DNA of 64,000 nucleotides from an uncultured Pseudomonadales bacterium (GCA_947489425.1 CANLDL010000001.1:1116001-1180000); one strand, 5' to 3'; positions 53,228-63,087 are shown, numbered from the stretch's first letter. Notes: generated from the sequence alone by a model not told the origin. Numbers and translations: made by a program.

Positions 53228-55258
53228 ATGCCTGTTTTAATGCCACTCAAAAAAATTCATCGAACTATTCGTCACTGTTGCTACTTTTTAGGGCTAGCGG
53301 TGTTGATCTCCGCCTGTGGCAGCCAGACAACGCAGCAGTCAACAGCCTTTACAGTGCAAAGCTTAGAGCAGGAAATTCAGCAGATAGAGCAACAAAACAC
53401 TCTTGAAGGCCTCTATCAATTAGTTGATATAGCCGAGCGTCTGCGCATACTGGGCGAGACAGAAAAAGCATTAAGCGTTATTAACCGAATAGACTCCAAT
53501 AAACTGCCCGATGATCAATATATTCGTTATGTCACCGTGGCAAGTGATATTTATAGCGATGATCAATCGATATTTCAATCAAGTGAACTGTTAAGTAACG
53601 ATCGCCTTCAAGGCCTTTGGAGCCAGTTAACTATCGAGCAGCAAACACAATTTCACCGTCAACGTGCACAAACATTTAGCCAAATTGGTGATATTGAAGC
53701 AAGCATCGCCGAGCATATCATTCTCGATAGCTTATTAGTTGATCCTCTCGACATCATGGAAAACCATGAGTCACTATGGCAAAGCCTGATACAACAACCC
53801 TTACAAATACTAGAAAGCCCTAGAGATACCGACGACTTTGTCACCCAAGGCTGGTACGAGTTAGCAACACTTAGTAAGCAGAACGAAACCAACCTTGAAG
53901 CTAAACGTGTTTCAATTAACAACTGGGTTAGCCTCAACCCCTCTCACCCTGCAGCGGTCGAGTTACCCCTTGATTTACAGCTACTGAATACATTGATTGC
54001 AGAGAGACCTAAAAAAATTGGCTTATTACTCCCAGTAAATGGAAAGCTGGCTTTGGCAGGTAAAACCATAAGGGATGGCTTTCTAGCCGCTTATTTTAAT
54101 CAAGGCCTTGAATACCGCCCCGAAGTCGTTTTGTACGATACAAGCCAAGCAGATATCAACACTGTTTACGATCAAGCAATCAACGAGGGTGTGGAGTTAA
54201 TAGTCGGCCCTCTACAAAAAGAGAAGGTCACACAATTACACCAGCGAAAAGAAAGCTTAGTCACAACTCTCGCTCTTAATTACATTACTGATGAGGCAGA
54301 GATAGCCGATAATGCACTAGATGGCACAGATTTATCTATAGCGGCTAATACAGATATAGAGCAACCAGCATCGGACACTGCACTACAAAGTGCCAATTTA
54401 GTAGCAAATAACTTTCCTACTGCGGAGGATATTAGCGAGGATGAAACAGCAACAAAGCCAGAAAATCTAGGTAATACCGAATTACCTTTTTACCAGTTTG
54501 GTCTATCTCTTGAAGATGAAGCCCAACAGACAGCAAATCGTGCATGGCTAGAAGGTCATCGATACGCCATGGTCATCGCTTCTAAAGCAGATTGGAGTCA
54601 ACGAGCCGTTAAGTCATTTACTGAACGTTGGCAGGAGTTTGGCGGCAGCGTCATTGTTAGCAGCCAGTTAAACAAAAGCGATAGCTACTCAAACACCATT
54701 AAAGCCGCACTCGATATTAATAAAAGCGAGTCAAGAGCTCGCCAACTCAAGCGATTATTTGGTAAAAACTTTGAGTTTGAACCTAGGCGCCGCCAAGATA
54801 TCGATATGATTTTTTTGGTCACCCGCGCGAAAGAAGGCCAACAAATTAAACCCACACTATCCTTTCATTATGCAGGCAACATACCTGTTTATGCCACGAG
54901 CCAAATTTATACCCAATCACAAAGTGTTGGGCAGAATAAGGATTTAAACGGGATACGTTTTATTACACTACCGTGGACACTTTACCCCGAAGAGCATGAT
55001 GAGAATTTAATTAACGCTAAAGTGAATATACCCGCTAACTTTTCTCGCCTATATGCCTTAGGTATTGATGCATATTACTTACACGACCGCCTGAGACAGC
55101 TCGATAAATTACCAAACACCTCTGTTTTTGGTACCACAGGCAAACTTAGCTTAAGTACCGATAAACGTATTATGCGAGAACAACCTTGGGCCCAAGTAGT
55201 GGATGGAGAGGCAAAACCTCTACCACAGCTAACACAAAAGGATAATAGCTTTGAATAG
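53228..55258 (+). CDS. lpoA: Penicillin-binding protein activator LpoA
   Basis: A 676-aa outer-membrane lipoprotein that activates PBP1a in cell-wall synthesis. The signal ends at the lipobox LISAC (Cys near residue 30). The N-terminal half is TPR-like (LEQEIQQIEQQNTLEGLYQL, ERLRILGETEKALSVINRI). The C-terminal half is a periplasmic-binding-protein fold (IGLLLPVNGKLALAGKTIRDGF, INEGVELIVGPLQKEKV). An acidic 90-residue insert around residues 355-420 separates two parts of that fold. An internal ATG at 53240 is an alternative start. It leads the lpoA-yraN-diaA-dolP operon. Confidence 0.93.
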   Translation: MPVLMPLKKIHRTIRHCCYFLGLAVLISACGSQTTQQSTAFTVQSLEQEIQQIEQQNTLEGLYQLVDIAERLRILGETEKALSVINRIDSNKLPDDQYIRYVTVASDIYSDDQSIFQSSELLSNDRLQGLWSQLTIEQQTQFHRQRAQTFSQIGDIEASIAEHIILDSLLVDPLDIMENHESLWQSLIQQPLQILESPRDTDDFVTQGWYELATLSKQNETNLEAKRVSINNWVSLNPSHPAAVELPLDLQLLNTLIAERPKKIGLLLPVNGKLALAGKTIRDGFLAAYFNQGLEYRPEVVLYDTSQADINTVYDQAINEGVELIVGPLQKEKVTQLHQRKESLVTTLALNYITDEAEIADNALDGTDLSIAANTDIEQPASDTALQSANLVANNFPTAEDISEDETATKPENLGNTELPFYQFGLSLEDEAQQTANRAWLEGHRYAMVIASKADWSQRAVKSFTERWQEFGGSVIVSSQLNKSDSYSNTIKAALDINKSESRARQLKRLFGKNFEFEPRRRQDIDMIFLVTRAKEGQQIKPTLSFHYAGNIPVYATSQIYTQSQSVGQNKDLNGIRFITLPWTLYPEEHDENLINAKVNIPANFSRLYALGIDAYYLHDRLRQLDKLPNTSVFGTTGKLSLSTDKRIMREQPWAQVVDGEAKPLPQLTQKDNSFE

Positions 55259-55308
55259 CTGATATTATTAACCATATTTAAATTAAAACATAAAGAAAAG
55301 GACATCTT

Positions 55309-55815
55309 ATGTTTCACAATATTAATGTTGCTAATATCAAACAAGCAATAAAATCAAAAACCTCCAGCGACTCAGCTTCCACTAAAACTAGCCAGAAATA
55401 CAGTGGTGATAAAGCTGAGCAACTAGCCCAGGCTTTTTTGGAAGAACAAGGTTTACAGTTTGTCACAAAAAACTATTACTGCCGCCTTGGAGAAATAGAT
55501 TTAATATTTAAAGATAAAACCACCATTGTGTTTATCGAGGTGCGTTTTAGAAAACAGATACGCTATGGTAGTGCTTGTGAGACAATTAATAATACCAAGC
55601 AAAAAAAATTAATTAAAACAGCAGAGCATTATTTGCACCAACATCAATTGACTGAATCAATGGCTAGTCGCTTTGATGTGGTTGGCATGGCACCTAACAC
55701 TCATAATGTAACAAAAGTGGCTAATGAGGCACAAAATACAAGCCTAGTTATACAAGACAAGCAAAATAATCAATACCGCATTGAATGGATTAAAAATGCC
55801 TTTCAACGGTTTTAG
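55309..55815 (+). CDS. yraN: UPF0102/YraN family nuclease-like protein
   Basis: A 168-aa protein. The core GDKAEQLAQAFLEEQGLQFVTKNYYCR, then GEIDLIFKDKTTIVFIEVRFRK, shows the E-x-D and E-V-R pattern of PD-(D/E)xK nuclease folds. YGSACETINNTKQKKLIKTA follows. Residues 1-35 extend beyond the usual family start, which is near GDKAEQ. The role is uncertain; DNA handling has been proposed. It sits in its conserved place after lpoA. Confidence 0.9.
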   Translation: MFHNINVANIKQAIKSKTSSDSASTKTSQKYSGDKAEQLAQAFLEEQGLQFVTKNYYCRLGEIDLIFKDKTTIVFIEVRFRKQIRYGSACETINNTKQKKLIKTAEHYLHQHQLTESMASRFDVVGMAPNTHNVTKVANEAQNTSLVIQDKQNNQYRIEWIKNAFQRF

Positions 55816-55842
55816 ACAAACAATAGTGACGAATATTAATCT

Positions 55843-56433
55843 ATGAGTGAAGACAGCGTTTATAAATTATTTCAGCAAAGCATAGAAGCAAAAATGAATG
55901 CTGGAGAAGTACTCTTGCCCGATATTGTAGAGGCAGCAAGTATGATGGTGGAGTGCTTATTAGACGAAGGCAAGATTTTAGTTTGTGGTAATGGTCCTTC
56001 TGCTGCATTAGGGCAAGTTTTAACCAACAGTTTGATTAACCGCTTTGAGAGAGAGCGTCCAAGCCTACCCTGCTTCACCTTGGGTTGCGACCTAACTAAT
56101 GTCACCTCTATCGCTAACGAAAAGAGCTTTAATGAGGTCTTTGCTAAAGAAATTAAAGCACTAGCCACCGACAAAGACCTTCTCATATTGCTCAGTTCTA
56201 GTGGCAATTCTTCAAATTTACTACAAGCTATCCAAGCTGCACATGATAAAGGCATGAGAGTTATTGCTCTAAATGGGCGAGACGGTGGAAATATTTCCTC
56301 GCTACTTGATGCACATGATAAAGAGCTACGTGTACCCTCTAATTCCCGTGGGCGTATTCATGAGGTGCATTTATTAATTATTTTTTGTTTATGTGACCTT
56401 ATCGACCAACAATTATTTGGATCTTTTGATTAG
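55843..56433 (+). CDS. diaA: SIS-domain protein DiaA/GmhA-like
   Basis: A 196-aa SIS-fold protein with LLDEGKILVCGNGPSAALGQVLTNSLINRF and LLILLSSSGNSSNLLQAIQAAHDKGMRVIALNGRDGG. DiaA binds DnaA and helps initiation timing; the close paralogue GmhA makes heptose for LPS. Position between yraN and dolP favours DiaA. Its family usually has GNGGSA; here the motif is GNGPSA, with Pro in place of the second Gly pair. Confidence 0.88.
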   Translation: MSEDSVYKLFQQSIEAKMNAGEVLLPDIVEAASMMVECLLDEGKILVCGNGPSAALGQVLTNSLINRFERERPSLPCFTLGCDLTNVTSIANEKSFNEVFAKEIKALATDKDLLILLSSSGNSSNLLQAIQAAHDKGMRVIALNGRDGGNISSLLDAHDKELRVPSNSRGRIHEVHLLIIFCLCDLIDQQLFGSFD

Positions 56434-56516
56434 TTATGGATAAAACTATAGAATTTTATAACTAAATAAAAGCAAATACTTAACAACCACAACCAATGAG
56501 CATAAGAGAACGAATT

Positions 56517-57080
56517 ATGATGAAAACACTCAGTCTACTCTTTGTTTTAGTATTGATTAACGGCTGTACACCTATTCTTGACTCAACTACCAAGAAGCCC
56601 CTTCAAACCGACCCTAGCTCGCGCTCCTTTGGCACTTATATCGACGATAAACGCCTGCAAACCATTGTCCGGGTTAATATTAATAAAGCAGATCCTATTT
56701 TTAGGCAAGCTCGCATAAGAGTCATCAGCTTTAAAGGCCTTGTCTTGTTAATCGGTCAAGTACCTACTGAGGAATTACGCCTACTCGCTGGTGAAACAGC
56801 CAATCGGGTAGAAGCTGTTCGTCAGGTCTATAACGAGATACATTCGCGTGCGAACATCTCTTTTTTGCGCAGTAGCAATGACACCTGGATAACCTCAAAG
56901 GCAAAGACCTCTCTACTGGCCAACAAAGACGTTAATGGGCTTAAAATTAAAGTTATTACCGAGAACGGCGTTGTTTACTTAATGGGCGTAATTACTGAAG
57001 AAAAGGCCAATATAGCGGCTAATTTAATTAGTAATATTCGTGGTGTAAGAGAGGTAGTAAGAGTGTTTGAATATATTTAG
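56517..57080 (+). CDS. dolP: BON-domain outer-membrane lipoprotein DolP (YraP)
   Basis: About 187 aa. The lipobox LINGC is at Cys about 17 from this start. Two BON domains follow (VRVNINKADPIFRQARIRVISFKGLVLLIGQV; then WITSKAKTSLLANKDVNGLKIKVITENGVVYLMGV), and the end GVREVVRVFEYI is typical. In E. coli DolP guards outer-membrane integrity and binds anionic phospholipids. An ATG at 56496 is in frame but lacks a ribosome-binding site and lengthens the signal; 56517 is preferred. It is the last gene of the lpoA operon. Confidence 0.9.
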   Translation: MMKTLSLLFVLVLINGCTPILDSTTKKPLQTDPSSRSFGTYIDDKRLQTIVRVNINKADPIFRQARIRVISFKGLVLLIGQVPTEELRLLAGETANRVEAVRQVYNEIHSRANISFLRSSNDTWITSKAKTSLLANKDVNGLKIKVITENGVVYLMGVITEEKANIAANLISNIRGVREVVRVFEYI

Positions 57081-57168
57081 TGACGACAGAAAAATGTAGA
57101 GTAGATGTCTATCTCTTTATCTAAACCGTCTTTAACTATCTGAATCTGCCTTAATTCTAAACCTGTTT

Positions 57169-57202
57169 TAACAAGGGAGAGTTAATTTTCACTCCCTTGT
57201 TA
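57169..57202 (+). terminator. Terminator of the lpoA-dolP operon
   Basis: TAACAAGGGAG (57169-57179) pairs perfectly with CTCCCTTGTTA (57192-57202) across 12 bases, followed by AT-rich sequence. It lies about 90 bases past the dolP stop. The remaining bases to 57415 show no gene. Confidence 0.65.
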
Positions 57203-57415
57203 AATTTATTCAGGTTATCTAGTTTGAATACTGTGATGCGAGATACCCAACTAAGTTTTTCAATTTTCAACGAGACTGGAAGCATTCACGTTTAGCGTCC
57301 AATCAGAATAAAAAACAATAAAAGCACTGTATATTTTTTCAGACTTAAACCTAGCCCATAATTGTGCAAGGAAATCTTTGATCAAATGTGCACTGAGTAT
57401 AGTAACAATTAGACA

Positions 57416-57919
57416 CTAGTATTTCCCTCTGCAAATTTGGTCTACCTTTTTAAGTAATGTGGGGTTTCTATACTTCCCACTCATTTGCTTTATCGCTTCC
57501 TGAGCTTTTGTCGCACATATACCTTCAGCGGTAATATACAGTGGGTTTTTGCTATCTCCTCGGTATAACGCGTACTGCTCATCGATACCTTTGAATGCAC
57601 GTTTTGCGACACCAATAATGGCAATTTTTCCGCCTAAGGCATCATATAAATGTTTGCCTAAGCCAGGTTCATCTACGCCGTTCAAATAGACATATCCATC
57701 AACAATAATGATATCAGGTGACAGATCATATTCGTTTAGCAATGATATTATGCAAGGTAACTCTCGTTTATAAAAATTTCCAGGTTCATACTCCGCTATA
57801 CCGTTTACACCCAATAGATAGACGTCTTCTGGTTCTTGAGCATCCCAATGGCTGAAGCTAATACCCGCCACAGTGGCCGATGAGCCATTATAGTCAACAT
57901 CCACCGCTAAGATTATCAA
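57416..57919 (-). CDS. Endonuclease V-like protein
   Basis: A 167-aa protein resembling endonuclease V (Nfi), which cuts DNA or RNA near deoxyinosine or inosine. ILAVDVDYNGSSATVAGISF carries the first catalytic Asp, YEPGNFYKRELPCIISLL the nucleic-acid-binding wedge, DIIIVDGYVYL the second Asp and IIGVAKRAF the conserved AK motif. It is shorter than E. coli Nfi (about 223 aa), missing about 40 N-terminal residues and some of the DGHG region (DGYVYLNGVDEPGLGKHL). It overlaps the upstream LRR gene by four bases. Confidence 0.82.
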   Translation of the reverse strand: MIILAVDVDYNGSSATVAGISFSHWDAQEPEDVYLLGVNGIAEYEPGNFYKRELPCIISLLNEYDLSPDIIIVDGYVYLNGVDEPGLGKHLYDALGGKIAIIGVAKRAFKGIDEQYALYRGDSKNPLYITAEGICATKAQEAIKQMSGKYRNPTLLKKVDQICRGKY

Positions 57920-58731
57920 CCGGACATATCCCCTAAACGATAAATAACATCTGACCTTGTTCCTATGGGACTTTTTAGTAAACGTTCCTTTTCTCCACTT
58001 AAAAAACCGCCTGTTATTTCAAGTTTTTTTAATTTTGGCATATTCTCTCCTTTAAGAAACTTCTCTGGAAAGTAATAACCATATTGATTATCTTCGCATT
58101 CTAAATCTATAAACATCTTCTCTAAATTAGGGCAATCGGATTCAAGTAAATTTTTCAGCGTCGAATGGTTTATAAAACCACCATTTGCTCCTGTAGTATA
58201 ATCATCGAGTCTTACTGTCAAAGATTTTAGAGTCTCTAAATTAACTGCTTCGTTAAGTTCAAAATAGCCATACAAGCCTATATTCTCTATTTGGGGGATA
58301 TTTGTAAGTACTTGAGTGATCTCCCCCAAGGTTCCATACATACAGTGAGAATTAGAAAATAGCTCCCATACTCCTAACTCAAGCACTTTTAAGCAAGGGA
58401 AGCGAATACCATTAATTTCTTTGATAAGGCTTGTATAGTCTAGGCCTGAACCAACTGCAAAAGAAGAATTTCCAATAGCAAGCCTTTCAATACTTTGTGA
58501 ATGCTCTGAATTTGCGAAACTTGATATCAGCTCAGCACATTCACCTCCGAGATAAAAATGAGCTCCCTTTAGGTTTTTGGGAACTCTATCTAAAAGCGTC
58601 CACCCAAAGAAATCTTCTTGTGGCACACCAAAAAAACAGTATTCAAGTGGTAAATTCCAACGACCAGGTGAACTTTGTATACACCTGTATTTACTAGAGA
58701 CAGCTAATGCTAATTCTTGGAAATCTCTCAT
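57916..58731 (-). CDS. Leucine-rich-repeat-like protein coupled to endonuclease V
   Basis: A 271-aa soluble protein with irregular leucine-rich repeats: SIERLAIGNSSF, FPCLKVLELGVWELF, IPQIENIGLYGYFELNE, LETLKSLTVRLDDY, CPNLEKMFIDLECEDN and MPKLKKLEITGGFL, spaced about 25-35 residues. It resembles the LRR proteins found in bacterial immunity and STM4015-like loci. It overlaps the endonuclease V gene by four bases (ATGA), so the two are made together. A partner or specificity role is inferred; function unknown. Confidence 0.75.
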   Translation of the reverse strand: MRDFQELALAVSSKYRCIQSSPGRWNLPLEYCFFGVPQEDFFGWTLLDRVPKNLKGAHFYLGGECAELISSFANSEHSQSIERLAIGNSSFAVGSGLDYTSLIKEINGIRFPCLKVLELGVWELFSNSHCMYGTLGEITQVLTNIPQIENIGLYGYFELNEAVNLETLKSLTVRLDDYTTGANGGFINHSTLKNLLESDCPNLEKMFIDLECEDNQYGYYFPEKFLKGENMPKLKKLEITGGFLSGEKERLLKSPIGTRSDVIYRLGDMSG

Positions 58732-58900
58732 ATCTTAATTTTAAAGCCTTATTAAAAAGTTTAGGTTATGCCATCAAGAATGAAAATATATCGAATAAAT
58801 ATTTGTTATATACTTTTATGTTTTTGGTTAAAGCGAGTATTGTATGAACTCGCTAAAAGCAAAGCACTGCTACTTATTTTAATATCTTTGTTATAGCTGA

Positions 58901-59557
58901 TTATTGAACAAAGCTAAACTTACTTATGTGAGCATTCAACTCTTCAAGCTCAGCTTGGGTTGTATATGTCAGGACAAAAGCTAAGACGTAGTCATCGAAT
59001 TTAGCGGCATAGTATTCTTGATTAATTATTGGACCACCAAACTCCATCGTCAGAGGCATAATGTCAAACTCTACACCTGAAACATCAGCAGTGTAATTTT
59101 CCCCAGGGAAATCAAGCTTTAGCTGGCCAGACTGGAGAATTTTCTTAGTGTGAAAAAGGTAATCCGCTCCACGCTTAATGCCCGGAGTACTTGCTACTCT
59201 CTCAGCAACCGCGATGATACTTGGATTAGAATCAACAGGCGCGCCTTGCTCAAACTTAAAAAATGCAAATAGATTAACACTCTATTTTTGAGATACTTTT
59301 AAAGCACCTTTTAAATTCTCATCGTCACCGGCTATTATATCAGCACCCGTTTCTGAAATTTCATCCAACTGTGCCTGACTTTGTACTGACCATCCCTCAG
59401 GGACCTTTACTGTCATTCCAAAATAGCTATTTTGATACTGCCCATCTTTGATAACTCCATATCCGATTTCCTTTTTAACTTCTTTTTCAATTCCTTGATC
59501 ACATCCCAGTAAAATAAAAATAAAACCAAATACTAGTAATATTCTTTTATTCATCAA
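58901..59557 (-). pseudogene. Lipoprotein gene interrupted by an in-frame amber codon
   Basis: From the ATG at 59557 the frame codes for a lipoprotein (signal ending LLGC, Cys about 19) for 91 codons, then TAG at 59282-59284. The same frame continues open for 126 more codons (SVNLFAFFKFEQGAPVDSNP, then VSGVEFDIMPLTMEFGG) to TAA at 58901-58903. The two parts read as one 218-codon gene with a single nonsense change, possibly from CAG. The intact product would be an exported protein of unknown function. Sequencing error, recent decay and suppression are all possible. Confidence 0.82.
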
Positions 59558-59587
59558 ATTAATCCTCAGTTTAGTTTACTATGTTAT

Positions 59588-59881
59588 TTAAATATTAAGA
59601 TTAGTGTAATAACGAATACTAGGAGGCTGAGACAACATGGCCCCAAGCGCTTCTAATGCACCGGTTTCAGCTCGCCAAGCAAGATAGCTTTCATACTGCT
59701 CTCTCGTCTCCCAGGTTTCGAAAAGGACTACGTTTAGAGGATCATCTTGATTGACAACAACCTTGACGTCGATACAACCATCATAGCTGCGTGTATCAGG
59801 AAGGATATCTTTAAATGTAGATTTAAGCTCATCAATACTCTCTGGTTTAGCCTGTACATCTAATACTACATTGACACTCAT
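59588..59881 (-). CDS. Antibiotic biosynthesis monooxygenase (ABM) domain protein
   Basis: A 97-aa dimeric alpha/beta-barrel protein: VNVVLDVQAKPESIDELKST, TRSYDGCIDVKVVVNQDDPL and VVLFETWETREQYESYLAWR are the ABM/YgiN pattern. Members are quinol monooxygenases or haem/ligand-binding proteins; the substrate is unknown. AAAGGAGAG lies just before the start. It stands between the broken lipoprotein gene and uup. Confidence 0.88.
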   Translation of the reverse strand: MSVNVVLDVQAKPESIDELKSTFKDILPDTRSYDGCIDVKVVVNQDDPLNVVLFETWETREQYESYLAWRAETGALEALGAMLSQPPSIRYYTNLNI

Positions 59882-59935
59882 AGGACTCTCCTTTAACTAA
59901 AAAATATAAAAATGAGATTTCTTTCTATAACTAAG

Positions 59936-61825
59936 CTAGTCTTCCAATTCTGCCCAGCGCTCAAGCGCAGTATTCAGTTCTTCGTTCCTACTAGAAAGGG
60001 TATCAATAATAATTTGCGATTCATCGGCACTTTGCTTATAAAAATCAGGGGCAGCCATAGTTGCCTCCAACGCTTCAATCTCTTCTTCAAGTGTTTCTAT
60101 CTTAGCCGGTAACAAATCGAGTTCGCGCTGTATTTTGTAGCTGAGCTTTTTCTTTTTAGGGAGTTTGGCCGCTGGTGCTTGGCTGGTATTAAGCTCAAGC
60201 TTTTTACCGCTTAATGGACTTTCGTGGTCGCGTAAGCCTTTACCTTGTTTGACCCAATCACTATAGCCACCTACGTAGTGCTCAACTTTTCCATTATCTT
60301 CAAATACTAGAGTACTAGTAACGACATTATCAAGAAAGTCTCTATCGTGACTCACAACAATCAACGTGCCAGAATAATTTACTAGCTGCTCTTCTAGCAC
60401 CTCTAGCATCTCTACATCGAGATCGTTAGTGGGTTCATCGAGTATTAAAAAATTAGTCTCCTCGGTAAACATTTTAGCCAGCAGCACACGGTTACGCTCA
60501 CCACCCGATAGTGCACCGACAGGTGTCATAGCACGCTTAGGGCTAAATAAAAAGTTACGCATATAGCCTATGATGTGGCGTTCTTTACCGTTTATTTTTA
60601 TATATTCTTTACCATCACCCACATTGTGAGCAACAGTTTTCGTGGTATCGAGTTCACGATGGATTTGATCAAAATAACCAATGTTAAGGCCCGTGCCTAT
60701 TTTTACGCTACCTTCGTCGGGTGCTAATTCACCCAGTAATATTTTTAATAAGGTACTTTTACCCACACCGTTATTTCCAATCAAGCCAATACGGTCACCG
60801 CGCATCACTTTGAGCTTAAAATTCTCTATAAGCTTTTCTTTGCCAAAGCTATGGGTAACACTACGCGCCTCAATGACTTTACGGCCCGACTTTTCGCTCG
60901 ACTCACCAATCTCGAATTTAGCTTTACCTTGCCTCTTGAGGCGTTGGCCATATTCTTCTCTCATAGCCTCTAACGCACGAACACGGCCTTCGTTACGCGT
61001 TCGGCGTGCTTTAATGCCTTGGCGAATCCAGTCTTCTTCTTCCGCGAGGCGTTTATCAAATAATTTATTTTGTGTGTCTTCCTCTTCGTTAGCCTTTTCT
61101 TTAAGCGTTAAATAATTTTGATAATTACCCGGCCAACTCACCATACGACCACGATCAATCTCAATAATACGGGTCGCTATTTTTTGTAAAAAAGAGCGAT
61201 CGTGAGTAATAAAAACAACACTTCCTTGAAACCCCTTGATCATGTGCTCAAGCCATTCGATAGTACTTATATCCAAATGGTTAGTAGGCTCATCGAGTAA
61301 TAGCACATCGGGTTTAGAGACTAAGGCTTTACCTAAAGCAACGCGGCGTTGCCATCCACCCGATAATTCATCGAGCTTTTTATCCGCAGGTAAACCCAGC
61401 TGAGTGATAATAGTTTCTATTTTTTGTTCTAAATTCCAGCCTCCCGTGGCTTCGATATCCTGTTGTATATCTTGCAATTTTAATAGGCTGGTTTCATCAC
61501 TGGCGGTTTCGGCTAGTTTATTAAATTCATCGATTTTAGCTTGTTGCGACGCAAGACCTTCTGCGACCACATCGGCAACATTACGATGGAGGTCTTTAGG
61601 TAATTGCTGATAAAGCTGACTGATACGTAAGTGGCGTTTAAAATGCATTTCGCCACTATCTTGCTGCTGCTCGCCCATAATGAGCTTAAGCATAGTCGAC
61701 TTACCTGCACCATTGCGCCCAATTAGACAAACTCGCTCTCCGGGTTCTAATACAAAGTTGGCGTGTGTGAGAATTTTTTGATCGCCAAATTCTAGCGAGA
61801 CGTCATCGAGGCGGATTAAAGACAT
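59936..61825 (-). CDS. uup: ABC-F family ATPase Uup
   Basis: A 629-aa soluble protein with two ABC domains. Walker A sites are LIGRNGAGKSTMLKLI and LIGNNGVGKSTLLKIL; signatures are DELSGGWQRRVALGKAL and GALSGGERNRVLLAKM. The ABC-F linker (residues about 240-310) is charged and helical. The C-terminal coiled coil (ELDLLPAKIETLEEEIEALE) is the DNA/ribosome-binding tail that marks Uup. It acts in ribosome function and in limiting tandem-repeat deletion. It is a single gene. Confidence 0.94.
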   Translation of the reverse strand: MSLIRLDDVSLEFGDQKILTHANFVLEPGERVCLIGRNGAGKSTMLKLIMGEQQQDSGEMHFKRHLRISQLYQQLPKDLHRNVADVVAEGLASQQAKIDEFNKLAETASDETSLLKLQDIQQDIEATGGWNLEQKIETIITQLGLPADKKLDELSGGWQRRVALGKALVSKPDVLLLDEPTNHLDISTIEWLEHMIKGFQGSVVFITHDRSFLQKIATRIIEIDRGRMVSWPGNYQNYLTLKEKANEEEDTQNKLFDKRLAEEEDWIRQGIKARRTRNEGRVRALEAMREEYGQRLKRQGKAKFEIGESSEKSGRKVIEARSVTHSFGKEKLIENFKLKVMRGDRIGLIGNNGVGKSTLLKILLGELAPDEGSVKIGTGLNIGYFDQIHRELDTTKTVAHNVGDGKEYIKINGKERHIIGYMRNFLFSPKRAMTPVGALSGGERNRVLLAKMFTEETNFLILDEPTNDLDVEMLEVLEEQLVNYSGTLIVVSHDRDFLDNVVTSTLVFEDNGKVEHYVGGYSDWVKQGKGLRDHESPLSGKKLELNTSQAPAAKLPKKKKLSYKIQRELDLLPAKIETLEEEIEALEATMAAPDFYKQSADESQIIIDTLSSRNEELNTALERWAELED

Positions 61826-61950
61826 AAATTTTAAAGCAACTAAACAGGTAAAAGAAATGAGGCGGGATTATAGCCTAATACGACTGCGATAGCTTTAAAG
61901 CACTGATAGATAGAGCTGGTATATGAAAACAATGAAAGAGCAGGTAAAGA

Positions 61951-63087
61951 CTACACTACCTTAATATGCCAAGGCTCAAAGCGTACACCAAGCTGATTGC
62001 CATGGTCGTAGCGAATAGCTATATAGCCAAGATCTTGCATTTTTTTGTATTCGTCGGTATCGGCAAAATCATCGGTGAAGTTTTTACCACCCCAACCAAT
62101 ACGGCCTACATCAAAGTCACCAATACCATGGTAAGAATAACCAGGAGGTGCGAGCGAGCGAGATGCTCTTGATAAATTACCATCAACGCGAATCGTTTTT
62201 GCTAGAAACAAATACAGCTGTTTAACATTGGAGCGGATGCCAGAGGTTAAAATGATAGAATCACCGACGTCATTTTTAAGCTTTTGGTAGTACGACAGTG
62301 ATTCATCCTTAAAGATATAATGGCCAGATCTTGGGATTTTAACGACTTTGGCTTTATTAAACTGGCTCGTTAACTCATTGGTTACCTTTTTGCCATAAAA
62401 GCCATAATCAGCGGCATCGGTAGAGAATATTTTTTCTATAAAGGTAAGTTCAGCCTTAGAGAATGCACCAATAGCAGAATACCGTTTGGCAAAGCGGATA
62501 GATTCGTCAAAGCTCACTAAGTTAAAATGCCCATAACCTATCGTTTTTTGTAAGTTTTTTAGTCGATTAAACGTTGAGCGCAACAGTGGTGCATCTGCCT
62601 TAGTTACAAAAACATCATCATTATAGTTACGGGCAAAATCGACGGCTTTATCGACTGCTTTTACTTTTTGTAGCTTCTCTCCTGGCTTCTCTTTTGAATT
62701 ATGGGCTTTAGCGATAGCAACATCGCTACTTGGCGTCGACATAGTATTGGCGTCGCGAGCATCCATATCTTGAGTAGGGGTATTATGAGTGGTCGCATCA
62801 GTTTTAGGGCTATCAAGGTGAGCGCCACCAGTTTCAGTCACAGAAACAGCCGCAATAGGCTCTTTTGGGTTAACAGGTAATTCGGCAGGCCTTTCGTTAT
62901 CACTGAGCGGGTCCAAAACAGATAATTCAAGCTGTAGATCTAAATCTATTAAGGATCTGCTATTATCGCCCTCAAGAGCTAATAACTGGGATGCGGAAGA
63001 TGAAAATAAAGAGCTGGTTCCCCAATTAGCCGTTATTGCTGTTGCACCAACACCGAGTAATCCTTGAATAACTTGCCTACGCTTCAT
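61951..63087 (-). CDS. M15-family D-Ala-D-Ala carboxypeptidase-like exported protein
   Basis: A 378-aa protein. The N-terminus MKRRQVIQGLLGVGATAI resembles a Tat signal (RR-x-x-I). Residues about 40-150 are a low-complexity Ser/Thr/Asp linker. The C-terminal domain has SGIRSNVKQLYLFL, SYHGIGDFDVG and FEPWHIKVV, the zinc-binding H-x6-D (His and Asp) and E-P-W-H of M15B (VanY-type) carboxypeptidases. It should trim peptidoglycan stem peptides in the periplasm. The start is ATG at 63087. Confidence 0.87.
   Translation of the reverse strand: MKRRQVIQGLLGVGATAITANWGTSSLFSSSASQLLALEGDNSRSLIDLDLQLELSVLDPLSDNERPAELPVNPKEPIAAVSVTETGGAHLDSPKTDATTHNTPTQDMDARDANTMSTPSSDVAIAKAHNSKEKPGEKLQKVKAVDKAVDFARNYNDDVFVTKADAPLLRSTFNRLKNLQKTIGYGHFNLVSFDESIRFAKRYSAIGAFSKAELTFIEKIFSTDAADYGFYGKKVTNELTSQFNKAKVVKIPRSGHYIFKDESLSYYQKLKNDVGDSIILTSGIRSNVKQLYLFLAKTIRVDGNLSRASRSLAPPGYSYHGIGDFDVGRIGWGGKNFTDDFADTDEYKKMQDLGYIAIRYDHGNQLGVRFEPWHIKVV

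Noticed and set aside
60681..61115. Plus-strand 144-codon frame
   Set aside because: It is a shadow of uup, which has both ABC domains intact on the other strand.
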